64,000 bases of DNA from Bilifractor porci (GCF_009696005.1 NZ_VUMV01000002.1:1-64000), one strand, 5' to 3'. Positions 44,832 to 54,037 are shown, counted from the stretch's first letter. The notes: generated by a model from the letters alone, not told the origin. Program-made: numbers and translations.

Positions 44832-46028
44832 ATGTCAGTTGTTTCCATACAGAAAACAGAAGGTAATGAATATGAGCAGATAAAAAAGGCGGTTTATAAG
44901 GCGATTGAGGATTGCGGCGGACTGGCGGATATCGTCAAACCGGGATATAAGGTGCTGGTGAAGCCTAACTTTGTCGCTGTTCCCAAGGAACGCTGTACGG
45001 GCGGCGTTACCAGATGGGAAGTGACAAAAGCAGTGGCGGAGCGTGTCAGAGAAGAAGGCGCGGAGGCAATTATCGCGGAGTCTGCGGCGGCAGGTGTAGA
45101 TACCGAGGAGGTTATTCAGGCCTGCGGGTATCAGAAACTGCGGGATGAGGGTTTTCAGGTGATCGACTTAAAGAGCAGAAAACCGGCATCGATTCCGACA
45201 GAAAACGGAAAGGTGATTCAGAAAATGAATACCTGGGATATCGTTGCGGAGGCGGATGCGGTAATCAGTGTCCCCGTCATGAAGACGCATGACCAGACAG
45301 AGGTTACTCTGGGGATGAAAAACCTGAAGGGGTTGATCGCAGACGGTCAGAAAAAGTTTTTCCACCGGCATGGAGTGGTAAACGGTGTGGTGGATATTAT
45401 TCAGACGATTAAACCGGTGATGACAGTAATTGATGGGACATTTTGTCAGCAGGGTCTCGGACCGATTTACGGAGAAACGGTTGAGATGGATCTCATTGTG
45501 GCCTCTAAGGATGTGGTTGCCTGTGATTCTGTTGGAAGTGCCATTATGGGATATGACGTCAATGCTCCTATGATTACGGTGGAGGCTTATAACCGGGGAT
45601 TAGGCGAGAAAGATCTGGATAAGATTGAAGTGAAGGGCTGTACCATTCAGTCTGTGGCACGCCGTTTTAAGCGTTCATCCGAAGTCACCATTCCCGGACT
45701 TCCGCCTTATCAGCTGATTTTTGATGAAGGCGCATGTACAGGCTGCAGAAATACCGTGATCAGTGCTTTAATGGACTTGAAAGCGGGAGGATATGAAAAA
45801 TATCTGGAAGGCAAATATATCGTTGTCGGACCCGTTAAGGAGCTCCCGGAAGGTGCGACAAAGGATAACACCGTGCTGGTAGGGCAGTGTACCAAAAAAC
45901 TTGAAGATCAGGGCAGGTGGGTACCTGGCTGTCCTCCGGGAAATGTATTCGTTGTTCAGGGAATAGTCGGAGATGCAGAAACGGTAGGACGCCGTTATTC
46001 GGATAAGTCCGAAGATGAGATCGGATAA
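44832..46028 (+). CDS. DUF362 protein with C-terminal Cys cluster
   Basis: A 398-aa protein whose first ~250 residues are DUF362: V-L-V-K-P-N-F-V near residue 41-48 and V-P-V-M-K-T-H, G-M-K-N-L-K-G-L at about 161-168. The last third has four cysteines, C302-x2-C305, C353 and C367 (G-C-P-P-G), which could bind an Fe-S cluster or metal. DUF362 proteins are of unknown activity and often occur with ferredoxin-like parts. It sits after the mutase gene in one direction with small gaps, so a redox or reactivation role in the pathway is possible. Confidence 0.8.
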   Translation: MSVVSIQKTEGNEYEQIKKAVYKAIEDCGGLADIVKPGYKVLVKPNFVAVPKERCTGGVTRWEVTKAVAERVREEGAEAIIAESAAAGVDTEEVIQACGYQKLRDEGFQVIDLKSRKPASIPTENGKVIQKMNTWDIVAEADAVISVPVMKTHDQTEVTLGMKNLKGLIADGQKKFFHRHGVVNGVVDIIQTIKPVMTVIDGTFCQQGLGPIYGETVEMDLIVASKDVVACDSVGSAIMGYDVNAPMITVEAYNRGLGEKDLDKIEVKGCTIQSVARRFKRSSEVTIPGLPPYQLIFDEGACTGCRNTVISALMDLKAGGYEKYLEGKYIVVGPVKELPEGATKDNTVLVGQCTKKLEDQGRWVPGCPPGNVFVVQGIVGDAETVGRRYSDKSEDEIG

Positions 46029-46050
46029 TCAGTGACAGGAGTACGGTACT

Positions 46051-46983
46051 ATGAGTGCAGAGATAGCCTTTCAACAGATGCTGGTCATACTTATTCTGAT
46101 TATGACAGGCTGGCTCTGCAGAAAAGCACGGATTATTAATGATGAAAACAACAAATGTCTTTCTAAATTGATGCTTGATGTTTTCAACCCTGCGATTCTG
46201 ATCTCCAGTATGCTGGACAACAAGATAGAGGACCGGCATTCCGTGTTTGCTGCTATTGGTGGAGCGGCTCTGTTTTTTGCGATTACTATTTTTCTGGCAA
46301 TGGCGGCAGTCCGGCTGATTGCCAGAAAGACAGGGGACAGAGAGATTTATCAGCTGATGCTGACATTTTCCAATCTGGGTTTTATCGGGATCCCCGTAAT
46401 TTCAGCGCTTTTAGGGAAGGATTATCTTGTATATGTTGCCATTTACTCTTTTGAATATAATATCTTAATCTATACCTATGGCATCGGCCTGATTGCGCCG
46501 GATGATAAAAAAGAAAAAGGGATTGGCAGCCGGCTTCGCGGGATCATGAATATCGGGACAATAGCCAGCGCGCTTGCCGTTGTTTTATTTCTCCTTAATA
46601 TCAGACTTCCCGATGTGCTGAGTTCGGCGGTCAGTTATCTGGGAGACGCAGCCGTGCCGGTTTCTCTGATGATTATCGGCGTTAATCTGGGAGGGGCGTC
46701 TTTTCTTGAGATATTCCGAAAAAAACAGAATTATTTATTCTGCCTGTTTAAGCTTTTACTGATTCCCATACTGGAGATTTGGATTCTGAAACGGCTGCCT
46801 TTTGATGAGGGGTTTAAAGATGCCAGCGCAATTATCCTGGCAATGCCGGCGGGAACCATGCCGTTGATTTTAGCAATGGAATATGGAAAAGAAACAAGAT
46901 TTTGCTCGGAAGGAATCATCCTATCTACCATGCTCTCAGTCGTGACAATTCCCGCAGTTATCTGGCTGTATCCGCTGTTGTAA
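46051..46983 (+). CDS. AEC-family transporter (auxin efflux carrier type)
   Basis: A 310-aa integral membrane protein with about ten helices in two halves. L-M-L-D-V-F-N-P-A-I-L, F-S-N-L-G-F-I-G-I-P-V and the second-half A-M-P-A-G-T-M-P-L-I match the AEC family, whose bacterial members carry malate, malonate and other organic anions. It begins 22 bp after the DUF362 gene. Export or import of a pathway acid is inferred from context. Confidence 0.85.
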   Translation: MSAEIAFQQMLVILILIMTGWLCRKARIINDENNKCLSKLMLDVFNPAILISSMLDNKIEDRHSVFAAIGGAALFFAITIFLAMAAVRLIARKTGDREIYQLMLTFSNLGFIGIPVISALLGKDYLVYVAIYSFEYNILIYTYGIGLIAPDDKKEKGIGSRLRGIMNIGTIASALAVVLFLLNIRLPDVLSSAVSYLGDAAVPVSLMIIGVNLGGASFLEIFRKKQNYLFCLFKLLLIPILEIWILKRLPFDEGFKDASAIILAMPAGTMPLILAMEYGKETRFCSEGIILSTMLSVVTIPAVIWLYPLL

Positions 46984-47017
46984 GACAGCTTCCGTATTGC
47001 GGGAAAAGGAGATAAAA

Positions 47018-47578
47018 TTGTTAAATATCATGGTTTTAACAGGAAGTCCGCACAAGAGGGGAACGACGGCACAGCTGGCGGACAGTTTTTGCCGCGGGGC
47101 TGCTGAAGCAGGTCATACAATCGAAAGATTCGATGCCGCACAGCTTCAGGTTCATCGCTGTACCGGCTGCGGAAAATGTAGTGGAGGTAAAGAACTCTGC
47201 ATTTTTCAGGATGATATGGAAAAGATTTATTCCGGGCTGAAAAAAGCAGATCTGATCGTGTTTGTGACGCCCCTGTATTATCATACGATGACGGCATACC
47301 TGAAAACGGTGATTGACCGCTTCTATGCCGTTAACAGCCGTATCAAAGGGGGAAAAGGCGCACTTCTGATTGCTGCGGCAGCGGCCAGTGAGTCCTGGAA
47401 TTTTGACGCACTGAAGGCCTGGTTTCAGACGGAACTCCGCTATCTCTCCTGGAAGAATTTCGGAATGATCTGCGCGGAGGGATGCGCCGTGCCGGCGGAT
47501 CTGAAACAGACAAGTTATCCGGAACAGGCATGGGAAAAAGGACACATGCTGCCGGAAAGCATAGAAATTTCATCCTGA
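47018..47578 (+). CDS. Flavodoxin-like NAD(P)H-dependent oxidoreductase
   Basis: A 186-aa FMN-reductase-type protein. The FMN phosphate loop reads G-S-P-H-K-R-G-T-T, and C-T-G-C-G-K-C follows at about residue 49-55, a cysteine motif common in clostridial iron-sulfur flavoproteins. P-L-Y-Y-H-T-M-T-A and the later flavin-contact glycine-rich segment also fit. A TTG start at 47018 lies 6 bases from AAGGAG; the ATG at 47030 is too far from any site. It may supply electrons to the redox steps upstream. Confidence 0.8.
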   Translation: MLNIMVLTGSPHKRGTTAQLADSFCRGAAEAGHTIERFDAAQLQVHRCTGCGKCSGGKELCIFQDDMEKIYSGLKKADLIVFVTPLYYHTMTAYLKTVIDRFYAVNSRIKGGKGALLIAAAAASESWNFDALKAWFQTELRYLSWKNFGMICAEGCAVPADLKQTSYPEQAWEKGHMLPESIEISS

Positions 47579-47617
47579 CTGCGCAGCAACTTTCTGTCGG
47601 ACACTATCCCGGTCGGC

Positions 47618-47646
47618 TTGCAAATCCTGCGGAATCCATGTATTCT
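47618..47646 (+). promoter_or_regulatory. Promoter of metG
   Basis: TTGCAA and TATTCT separated by 17 bp, about 117 bp before metG. No T-box features were found in the leader. Confidence 0.65.
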
Positions 47647-47762
47647 AATACATGCGGTATACAGGCGGACATTTTCTGTTCAGGAAAAACCGCCTGCCGA
47701 AAAATCCGATTTTGCACCGGCCGGAGGGGATTTTGCGGAGGATCCGGCGGAAGGAGTGTGCT

Positions 47763-49754
47763 ATGCAGAAAAAAAACAAACCATATTATATAACGACGGC
47801 CATAGCCTATGCGTCAGGCAAGCCGCATATCGGAAATACGTATGAAATTGTTCTGGCGGACAGCATTGCCAGATTCCGCAGAATGCAAGGATATGATGTC
47901 TTTTTTCAGACCGGAACAGATGAGCACGGAATGAAAATCGAGGCCAAGGCGGAAGAAAAGGGCTGTACGCCCAAACAGTACGTGGATGATGTGTCCGGAG
48001 AAATCCACCGCATCTGGGACCTGATGAATACTTCCTATGATAAGTTTATTCGTACGACGGACGAAGACCACGTCAGGCAGGTTCAGAAGATGTTCCGCAA
48101 AATGTACGAAAAAGGGGATATCTATAAAGGAAAGTATGAAGGATGGTACTGTACGCCCTGTGAGTCTTTCTGGACAGAATCCCAGCTGGTGGACGGAAAG
48201 TGTCCGGACTGCGGGCGCCCGGTTACCAGAGCTTCCGAGGAAGCTTACTTCTTTAAGATGAGCAAGTATGCGCCGAAGCTGATTGATTACATCAACACGC
48301 ATCCGGAATTTATCCAGCCTGTCTCACGTAAGAATGAGATGATGAATAATTTCCTGCTTCCTGGCCTGCAGGATCTCTGCGTTTCCAGAACGTCCTTTAC
48401 CTGGGGCATTCCGGTGGATTTTGATCCGAAGCATGTGGTCTATGTCTGGCTGGATGCGCTTACAAACTATATTACCGGTATCGGATATGATGTAGACGGA
48501 AACAGTTCGGAACAGTTCAAGAAATACTGGCCGGCGGATCTGCATCTGATCGGCAAGGATATTATCCGGTTCCATACTATTTACTGGCCGATTTTCCTGA
48601 TGTCTCTGGATCTTCCTCTGCCGAAGCAGGTGTTCGGGCACCCGTGGCTTCTTCAGGCGGACGGGAAAATGAGCAAGTCAAAAGGCAATGTGATTTACGC
48701 GGATGACCTGGTAGACCTTTTCGGCGTGGACGCGGTGCGTTATTTCGTCCTGCATGAGATGCCGTTTGAAAATGACGGGGTGATCAGCTGGGATCTGATG
48801 GTAGAGCGGCTGAATTCCGATCTGGCCAATACCCTCGGAAACCTGGTCAACCGCACAATCGCCATGAGTAATAAATATTTTGGCGGTGTTGTGGAAAATA
48901 AAGGTGTGACCGAGCCTGTGGATGAGGATCTGAAACGGGCAGTTACCGGGACGGCTCCGCGGATAGAGGAAAAAATGGAGCAGCTGCGGGTAGCGGATGC
49001 CATTACCGAGATATTTGCCCTTTTCAAGCGCTGCAACAAGTATATTGACGAGACGGCTCCCTGGGTGCTGGCGAAGGATGAGGCAAAAAAAGATCGGCTG
49101 GCGACTGTCCTGTACAACCTGGCGGAAAGCATCTCCATCGGCGCGTCGCTTCTGAAGCCGTTTATGCCGGAGACATCGGAAAAAATTCTGGCGCAGCTTC
49201 ATACCGCGGAGAGATCCTATGAGACGCTGGATGTTTTCGGACTGTACCCGTCCGGTACGAAGGTGACAGAAAAACCGGAAATTCTATTCGCCCGCATGGA
49301 CATCAAGGACGTGATGGAGCAGGTAGAGGCGAAAAATCCTGAAGCGGCCAAGAGCGCGGAGGACAAAGAAGACGCTCCGTCGGAAAAGAAGGAGAGTGGA
49401 GCGGCGGATCTTCATGTAGAACCGAAACCGGAAATTACCTACGATGACTTTGCAAAGTGCCAGTTTGCCGTGGGGGAGATCCTTTCCTGTGAAGAGGTTC
49501 CAAAATCCAAAAAGCTGCTGGTGTCAAAAGTAAAGGTCGGAGACCAGACCCGGCAGATTGTGTCCGGAATTAAGAAGTGGTACAAGCCGGAGGAGATGGT
49601 CGGCAAAAGGGTGATGGTTCTCCTGAATCTGAAGCCTGCAAAGCTGGCAGGAGTTCTTTCGGAGGGAATGCTTCTGGCGGCGGAGGATGCAGACGGCAAT
49701 ATCTGTCTGATGCGTCCGGAAAAAGATGTGCCGTCCGGTTCGGAAATCGCATAA
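47763..49754 (+). CDS. metG: Methionyl-tRNA synthetase
   Basis: A 663-aa class I synthetase charging tRNA-Met. HIGH appears as P-H-I-G-N (about residues 20-24) and KMSKS as K-M-S-K-S-K-G-N (about 303-310). The zinc knuckle C-T-P-C-E-S-F-W...C-P-D-C-G-R is single. After an Ala/Glu/Lys-rich linker (about 520-560) a C-terminal EMAP-like tRNA-binding domain ends the protein. The start ATG at 47763 follows AAGGAG; the open frame upstream is not coding. It is followed by tatD, the usual clostridial order. Confidence 0.95.
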   Translation: MQKKNKPYYITTAIAYASGKPHIGNTYEIVLADSIARFRRMQGYDVFFQTGTDEHGMKIEAKAEEKGCTPKQYVDDVSGEIHRIWDLMNTSYDKFIRTTDEDHVRQVQKMFRKMYEKGDIYKGKYEGWYCTPCESFWTESQLVDGKCPDCGRPVTRASEEAYFFKMSKYAPKLIDYINTHPEFIQPVSRKNEMMNNFLLPGLQDLCVSRTSFTWGIPVDFDPKHVVYVWLDALTNYITGIGYDVDGNSSEQFKKYWPADLHLIGKDIIRFHTIYWPIFLMSLDLPLPKQVFGHPWLLQADGKMSKSKGNVIYADDLVDLFGVDAVRYFVLHEMPFENDGVISWDLMVERLNSDLANTLGNLVNRTIAMSNKYFGGVVENKGVTEPVDEDLKRAVTGTAPRIEEKMEQLRVADAITEIFALFKRCNKYIDETAPWVLAKDEAKKDRLATVLYNLAESISIGASLLKPFMPETSEKILAQLHTAERSYETLDVFGLYPSGTKVTEKPEILFARMDIKDVMEQVEAKNPEAAKSAEDKEDAPSEKKESGAADLHVEPKPEITYDDFAKCQFAVGEILSCEEVPKSKKLLVSKVKVGDQTRQIVSGIKKWYKPEEMVGKRVMVLLNLKPAKLAGVLSEGMLLAAEDADGNICLMRPEKDVPSGSEIA

Positions 49755-49818
49755 AAGAATACAGCGGCTGTCCGATGCTCCGTGCGCGGGCAGTCATTTG
49801 TATATAAAGGACAGAAAA

Positions 49819-50619
49819 ATGATTTTTGATACACATACACATTATGATGATGAAGCTTTTCAGCCGGACCGTGCGGAGCTGATGCAGAAGCTCCGGGAGA
49901 ACGGAATTGGAAAAGCAGTGAATGCGTCTTCAGATTGGGAGAGTCTGGAGAATACCAGGATTCTGGCGGATCAGTATGATTTTATCTTTGCGGCCTATGG
50001 TCTGCATCCGGAAAATCTGGATTCTGTCCCGGAAGGCATGACAGAAGCACAGGCATTGGAGGCAATCAGGGAATTGCTGAGGACTCCGAAGGCAGCTGCC
50101 GTGGGAGAGATCGGCCTGGACTATTACTGGGAAAAGGATCCTGCAAAACAGGAGAGGCAGAAGCACTGGTTCAGACTGCAGCTGCAGGTGGCAAGAGAGG
50201 AAAAGTTTCCGGTCATCATTCACAGCCGGGATGCGGCGGAAGATACTCTGCGGATTGCAAAAGAGGAGAAGCTGGGTGAAATAGGGGGAGTCATTCACTG
50301 CTTTTCCTATTCCAGAGAGATTGCCGCAGAATATCTGAAAATGGGAATGTTCCTGGGGATCGGAGGCGTGGTAACCTATAAAAATTCCAGGAAGCTGAAA
50401 GAAACGGTAGAAATGGCGCCTCTGGAACAGCTGGTGCTGGAAACGGACTGCCCATATCTGACGCCCGTTCCAAACAGGGGACAGAGAAATTCTTCGCTGA
50501 ATCTGCCTTATGTCATACAGGCAATCGCCCAGATCAAGGGGCTTCCTGCGGAAGAGGTGGAAAACACAACATGGGAAAACGCCCATCGGCTGTATCGGAT
50601 GGACGATTTCGGTTTATGA
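49819..50619 (+). CDS. TatD-family metal-dependent DNase
   Basis: A 266-aa TIM-barrel hydrolase. Metal ligands are recognisable: H6-x-H8 in D-T-H-T-H, E in G-E-I-G-L-D, H in V-I-I-H-S-R, H in V-I-H-C-F-S and D in E-T-D-C-P-Y. The family acts as a 3'-5' exonuclease or related phosphodiesterase. Start at 49819 with AAAGGA upstream. It lies 64 bp behind metG and is probably co-transcribed, as in Bacillus yabD. Confidence 0.9.
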   Translation: MIFDTHTHYDDEAFQPDRAELMQKLRENGIGKAVNASSDWESLENTRILADQYDFIFAAYGLHPENLDSVPEGMTEAQALEAIRELLRTPKAAAVGEIGLDYYWEKDPAKQERQKHWFRLQLQVAREEKFPVIIHSRDAAEDTLRIAKEEKLGEIGGVIHCFSYSREIAAEYLKMGMFLGIGGVVTYKNSRKLKETVEMAPLEQLVLETDCPYLTPVPNRGQRNSSLNLPYVIQAIAQIKGLPAEEVENTTWENAHRLYRMDDFGL

Positions 50620-50708
50620 CTTTTTGAACCTGAATGATGCCGCGAATTGCTCTTTTTAATGGAGGCTTTTAACCCTGGCATCATCAATTACTTGGAGTGA
50701 TGAAGAAT

Positions 50709-52067
50709 ATGAGCAAATGGTATGAAGAGGCGGAATTTTATCATATTTACCCGATCGGGCTCCTGGGAGCACCGCGGCGAAATGAAGGAGGAGAGACGGT
50801 TCACAGATTTCCTGTTCTGACGGAAAAATGGCTTCCGCACATCCGGGATCTGGGGTTCCGGGCCATCTACATCGGACCGCTGTTTGAGTCTGCCGCGCAC
50901 GGATATGATACGACTGACTATAAGCAGGTTGACCGCAGGCTTGGGGACAATCAGGATTTTCAGTACTTTGTGCAGAAAGCACATGAGATGGGAATAAAGA
51001 TCGTTGTAGACGGGGTATTTAACCACACAGGCAGGGATTTTTTTGCCTTTCGGGATATCCGGGAGAAAAAATGGGATTCATCCTATAAGAACTGGTATAA
51101 GGGCATCAATTTTGACGGAAACAGCAGCTGCAATGACGGCTTTTCCTATGAATCCTGGCACGGCTGCGGAGATCTGGCAGTCCTGAACCTTTACGACCCG
51201 GCGGTCCGTGAATATCTGTTTGGAGTTGTCGATTTCTGGATTGATGAATTTGACATTGACGGAATCCGACTGGACTGCGCAGACTGTCTTGAATTCGGGT
51301 TTATGGAAGGGTTGCGCAGACGGACAGAGGCAAAAAAGGCGGATTTCTGGCTGATGGGAGAGGTGATCCACGGAGATTACAGCCGCTGGGCAGGTCCGGA
51401 CCAGAGTAAACTTCACAGTGTCACTAATTACGAATTATGGAAGGGCCTGTACTCCGGACACAACTCTCACAATTACTTTGAGATTGCGCATACCATCCGC
51501 AGAGAATTCGGGAACGAGTGGGGAATCTACAGGGGGATGAAGCTTTATACCTTTGCGGACAATCATGATGTGAACAGAATTGCGTCTCTGCTGGAGGATA
51601 AGCGCCACCTGAAACCGGTATACGCCATGGTTTACATGCTTCCGGGAATTCCCTCTGTGTACTACGGATCAGAATTCGGCATAGAAGGAAGAAAGGAGAA
51701 TGGTGGGGACGATGCGCTTCGCCCGGCTCTGGAGCTGGACGAAATGGAGAAAACCGCTCCGCAGCCCTGGCTCTGCGGCTGGCTTCAGGTACTCAGTAAG
51801 ATCCGCAGAGAGCATCCGGCCTGTGTCAATGGTTCTTATCAGGAACTGCTGCTTACAAACCGTCAGTACGCATTCGGACGATTCCAGGATAAGGATGCGG
51901 TTCTTGTGGCGGCCAATAATGACGGGGAACCGGCCGACCTGTGGATTCCCGCCGCAGATGCAGAATGGGAGGACGCTGAAACCGGAGCAAGAATACGGGC
52001 GGAAGGCGGAAAACTGCATGTAAATCTTCCCGCAGGAGGAGCTGCGGTTTACACGGCTGTTTCGTGA
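50709..52067 (+). CDS. Alpha-amylase family (GH13) glycosidase
   Basis: A 452-aa intracellular GH13 enzyme (no signal peptide). The conserved regions are V-D-G-V-F-N-H (region I, about 100-106), G-I-R-L-D-C-A with nucleophile D189, L-M-G-E-V with acid/base E218, and F-A-D-N-H-D with D287. A short C-terminal beta domain follows. The enzyme probably cleaves or transfers on maltodextrins or related sugars; the exact bond is not predicted. ATG 50709 has TTGGAG 11 bases before it, better than GTG 50697. Confidence 0.88.
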   Translation: MSKWYEEAEFYHIYPIGLLGAPRRNEGGETVHRFPVLTEKWLPHIRDLGFRAIYIGPLFESAAHGYDTTDYKQVDRRLGDNQDFQYFVQKAHEMGIKIVVDGVFNHTGRDFFAFRDIREKKWDSSYKNWYKGINFDGNSSCNDGFSYESWHGCGDLAVLNLYDPAVREYLFGVVDFWIDEFDIDGIRLDCADCLEFGFMEGLRRRTEAKKADFWLMGEVIHGDYSRWAGPDQSKLHSVTNYELWKGLYSGHNSHNYFEIAHTIRREFGNEWGIYRGMKLYTFADNHDVNRIASLLEDKRHLKPVYAMVYMLPGIPSVYYGSEFGIEGRKENGGDDALRPALELDEMEKTAPQPWLCGWLQVLSKIRREHPACVNGSYQELLLTNRQYAFGRFQDKDAVLVAANNDGEPADLWIPAADAEWEDAETGARIRAEGGKLHVNLPAGGAAVYTAVS

Positions 52068-52137
52068 AGGAAAAACAGGGGGATGTGAACAGGTCTGTTT
52101 TTTGAAAAACGGGCGGATCAGGAGGAGCTTTCGCCGC

Positions 52138-52830
52138 TCACCGGGTCCGCAGGAGATGGAACAGGTTTCTGTCGTACTCCAGGATTCCTTCCTCTTGCAT
52201 TAAAGAGAGTTCCCGGCTCAGGGAGCTTCGGTTTGCATTCAGAAATCCGGCCAGTTCCTGACGGTCCAGCGGACACTCGATATAATTGGAATGCTGCTGT
52301 CCCTTCAGAAAATACAGGTAAGTCAGAATTTTCTCCCGGAGAGTTTTTTTAGAAGAAATCTCAACCTTCTGGAGAAGAAGCATGTTTTTATCGGCAATCA
52401 GCCGCACCAGATTCGTAATTACCTGATGGTGGAAGGCGCAGTTGTTGGAGCACACGTTCAGCACCCTGTGAAAAGGAAGAAGCAGGGCTCTGGTCGGGAC
52501 AGCCGCCTGAAAGGAAACTGTTGTGTCCTGACGGCTGCCGCACACAAAGGTTTCGCCGAACAGCTCGGAATTCCGCATGACAGCAAGAACAGAAAGCTGT
52601 CCCCCAAAGTCTTCCTTCAGCATATTGACCTGTCCGGAGAGAATCACGCCGATATAGGCAACATTTTCACCTTCCAGAAAAATGAACTCGTTCTTTTTGT
52701 ATTTCTTTTCTGTCGCCTGCAGACATTTCAGCATCGGACCCAGATGTGCCTCGCTGATGCCTGAAAAAACAGGAAGTCCGGCGGCTTCTTCCACCAGCCC
52801 GGCAGATATTCCCGCATGATTGGTATTCAT
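52138..52830 (-). CDS. Crp/Fnr-family transcriptional regulator
   Basis: A 230-aa regulator. Residues ~20-140 form the cyclic-nucleotide-like effector domain (F-x-x-G-E-x-x-x-Y-I-G-V-I-L-S-G-Q-V). The C-terminal HTH has D-R-Q-E-L-A-G-F-L-N-A-N-R-S-S-L-S-R-E-L. Four Cys (35, 97, 127, 132) do not follow the FNR Fe-S pattern, though C127-x4-C132 is close-spaced. The recognition helix keeps the S-R pair that contacts DNA in FNR. It is divergent from asrABC, with an FNR-spaced palindrome in between, so control of sulfite reduction is likely. Confidence 0.9.
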   Translation of the reverse strand: MNTNHAGISAGLVEEAAGLPVFSGISEAHLGPMLKCLQATEKKYKKNEFIFLEGENVAYIGVILSGQVNMLKEDFGGQLSVLAVMRNSELFGETFVCGSRQDTTVSFQAAVPTRALLLPFHRVLNVCSNNCAFHHQVITNLVRLIADKNMLLLQKVEISSKKTLREKILTYLYFLKGQQHSNYIECPLDRQELAGFLNANRSSLSRELSLMQEEGILEYDRNLFHLLRTR

Positions 52831-52906
52831 AGTCTTGTTCCCCGTTAGAGAAGTTTCCCCTGCAGCTCATCCGTTACGAAAAAAGAGGATAAAAACAGTA
52901 TAACAC

Positions 52907-52920
52907 GTTGCATGCGCAAC
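52907..52920. promoter_or_regulatory. Crp/Fnr-type operator between crp-like gene and asrA
   Basis: GTTGC-N4-GCAAC is 14 bp, the same 5-4-5 geometry as the FNR box TTGAT-N4-ATCAA. Its centre is 41.5 bp before a start predicted from the -10 box TATGAT at 52943-52948 (class II activator position). It also overlaps the region just upstream of a TATACT -10 box of the divergent regulator gene, which fits autorepression. Confidence 0.6.
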
Positions 52921-53002
52921 ACGCAGATTTTTTTGTTTATGATATGATTCAGATAACACAACTGGCGATTGTTATTTTTTTATCAAATGAAAGGAGAAGC
53001 TT

Positions 53003-54037
53003 GTGGGATTTGTATTCAGCAGGGACGGTTTTGCGGAGGTAATCCGTCAGCTTGGAAGCAGATACCGGATTTACGCGCCGGTTCTGAAGAAGGGTGAGGG
53101 GCGATTTACAGACACAGATGTAGTCCGCTATGATTATGTAAAGAACTTCGATGAGATTGAGCTTGAGAAAAGATCGGATTATTCCTTCAAGGAAATCCTG
53201 CTTCCGGTCTCCGGGACATTATTTTATTTTACAGAGGACAAGGTGACAGAGCCGGAGATGGATGATCGGGAAATCCTGGTATTCGTGCGGAGCTGTGATT
53301 TACACGCGGTAAAGCGGTTCGACCAGATTTACCTGCATAACGGGCAGGAGAGGGATTGGTTTTACGAGAGAGTACGCGACAGACTGAAGTTTGTTCTGAT
53401 CGGCTGCCGGGAGAGCTTTGATGACTGCTTCTGTGTGGACATGCATACCAATGAAAGTACAGACGGGTATGTGTTTTCGGTAGAAGAAGCAGATGGGGAA
53501 ATCTACTCTGACTTAAAGGAAGAAGGACTTCGGGAGCTTTTCTCCGGAAACAGTGTCCGCGAAGAGGATAAGGCTCCGGCTCATGTAGAGACCAATAAAA
53601 TATTTGTTTCTGTTCCGGATGAAGTGCCGGTTTCTATCTGCAAAGATAAGGTATGGGACGAGTACGACAGCCGCTGCATCGGCTGCGGCCGGTGTACGCT
53701 GGTCTGCCCGACCTGCACCTGTTTTACCATGGAGGATATCTATTATTCCGATAACGGAAAAGTCGGTGAGCGCCGCCGCGTGCACGCCTCCTGCATGATT
53801 GATGGATACTCCAATGTGGCCGGTGGAGGTGAATACCGCAAAAAACACGGTGAGAGAATGCGCTTCAAGGTTCTTCATAAGATATCTGATTTTAAGAAGA
53901 AATTCGGATATCAGATGTGCGTAGGCTGCGGCCGGTGCGATATGGTCTGTCCGGAGTATATTTCTTTCTCTGAGTGCATCAACAAAGTTGACAGGGCAAT
54001 TCGTTCGGCGGAGGACGGAAAGGAGGCACAGGCATGA
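53003..54037 (+). CDS. asrA: Anaerobic sulfite reductase subunit A
   Basis: A 344-aa electron-transfer subunit. Two C-terminal [4Fe-4S] motifs, C-I-G-C-G-R-C-x3-C-P and C-V-G-C-G-R-C-x3-C-P, pass electrons to subunit C. The N-terminal half is the hydrogenase-beta-like region seen in AsrA, with additional Cys (G-C-R-E-S, C-F-C). GTG start 53003 with AAGGAG upstream. First gene of asrABC, the sulfite-to-sulfide reductase of clostridia and Salmonella. ATGA overlap with asrB. Confidence 0.95.
   Translation: MGFVFSRDGFAEVIRQLGSRYRIYAPVLKKGEGRFTDTDVVRYDYVKNFDEIELEKRSDYSFKEILLPVSGTLFYFTEDKVTEPEMDDREILVFVRSCDLHAVKRFDQIYLHNGQERDWFYERVRDRLKFVLIGCRESFDDCFCVDMHTNESTDGYVFSVEEADGEIYSDLKEEGLRELFSGNSVREEDKAPAHVETNKIFVSVPDEVPVSICKDKVWDEYDSRCIGCGRCTLVCPTCTCFTMEDIYYSDNGKVGERRRVHASCMIDGYSNVAGGGEYRKKHGERMRFKVLHKISDFKKKFGYQMCVGCGRCDMVCPEYISFSECINKVDRAIRSAEDGKEAQA

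Noticed and set aside
47579-47762. Possible T-box before metG
   Set aside because: No AGGGUGGNACCGCG element and no terminator; just a promoter.
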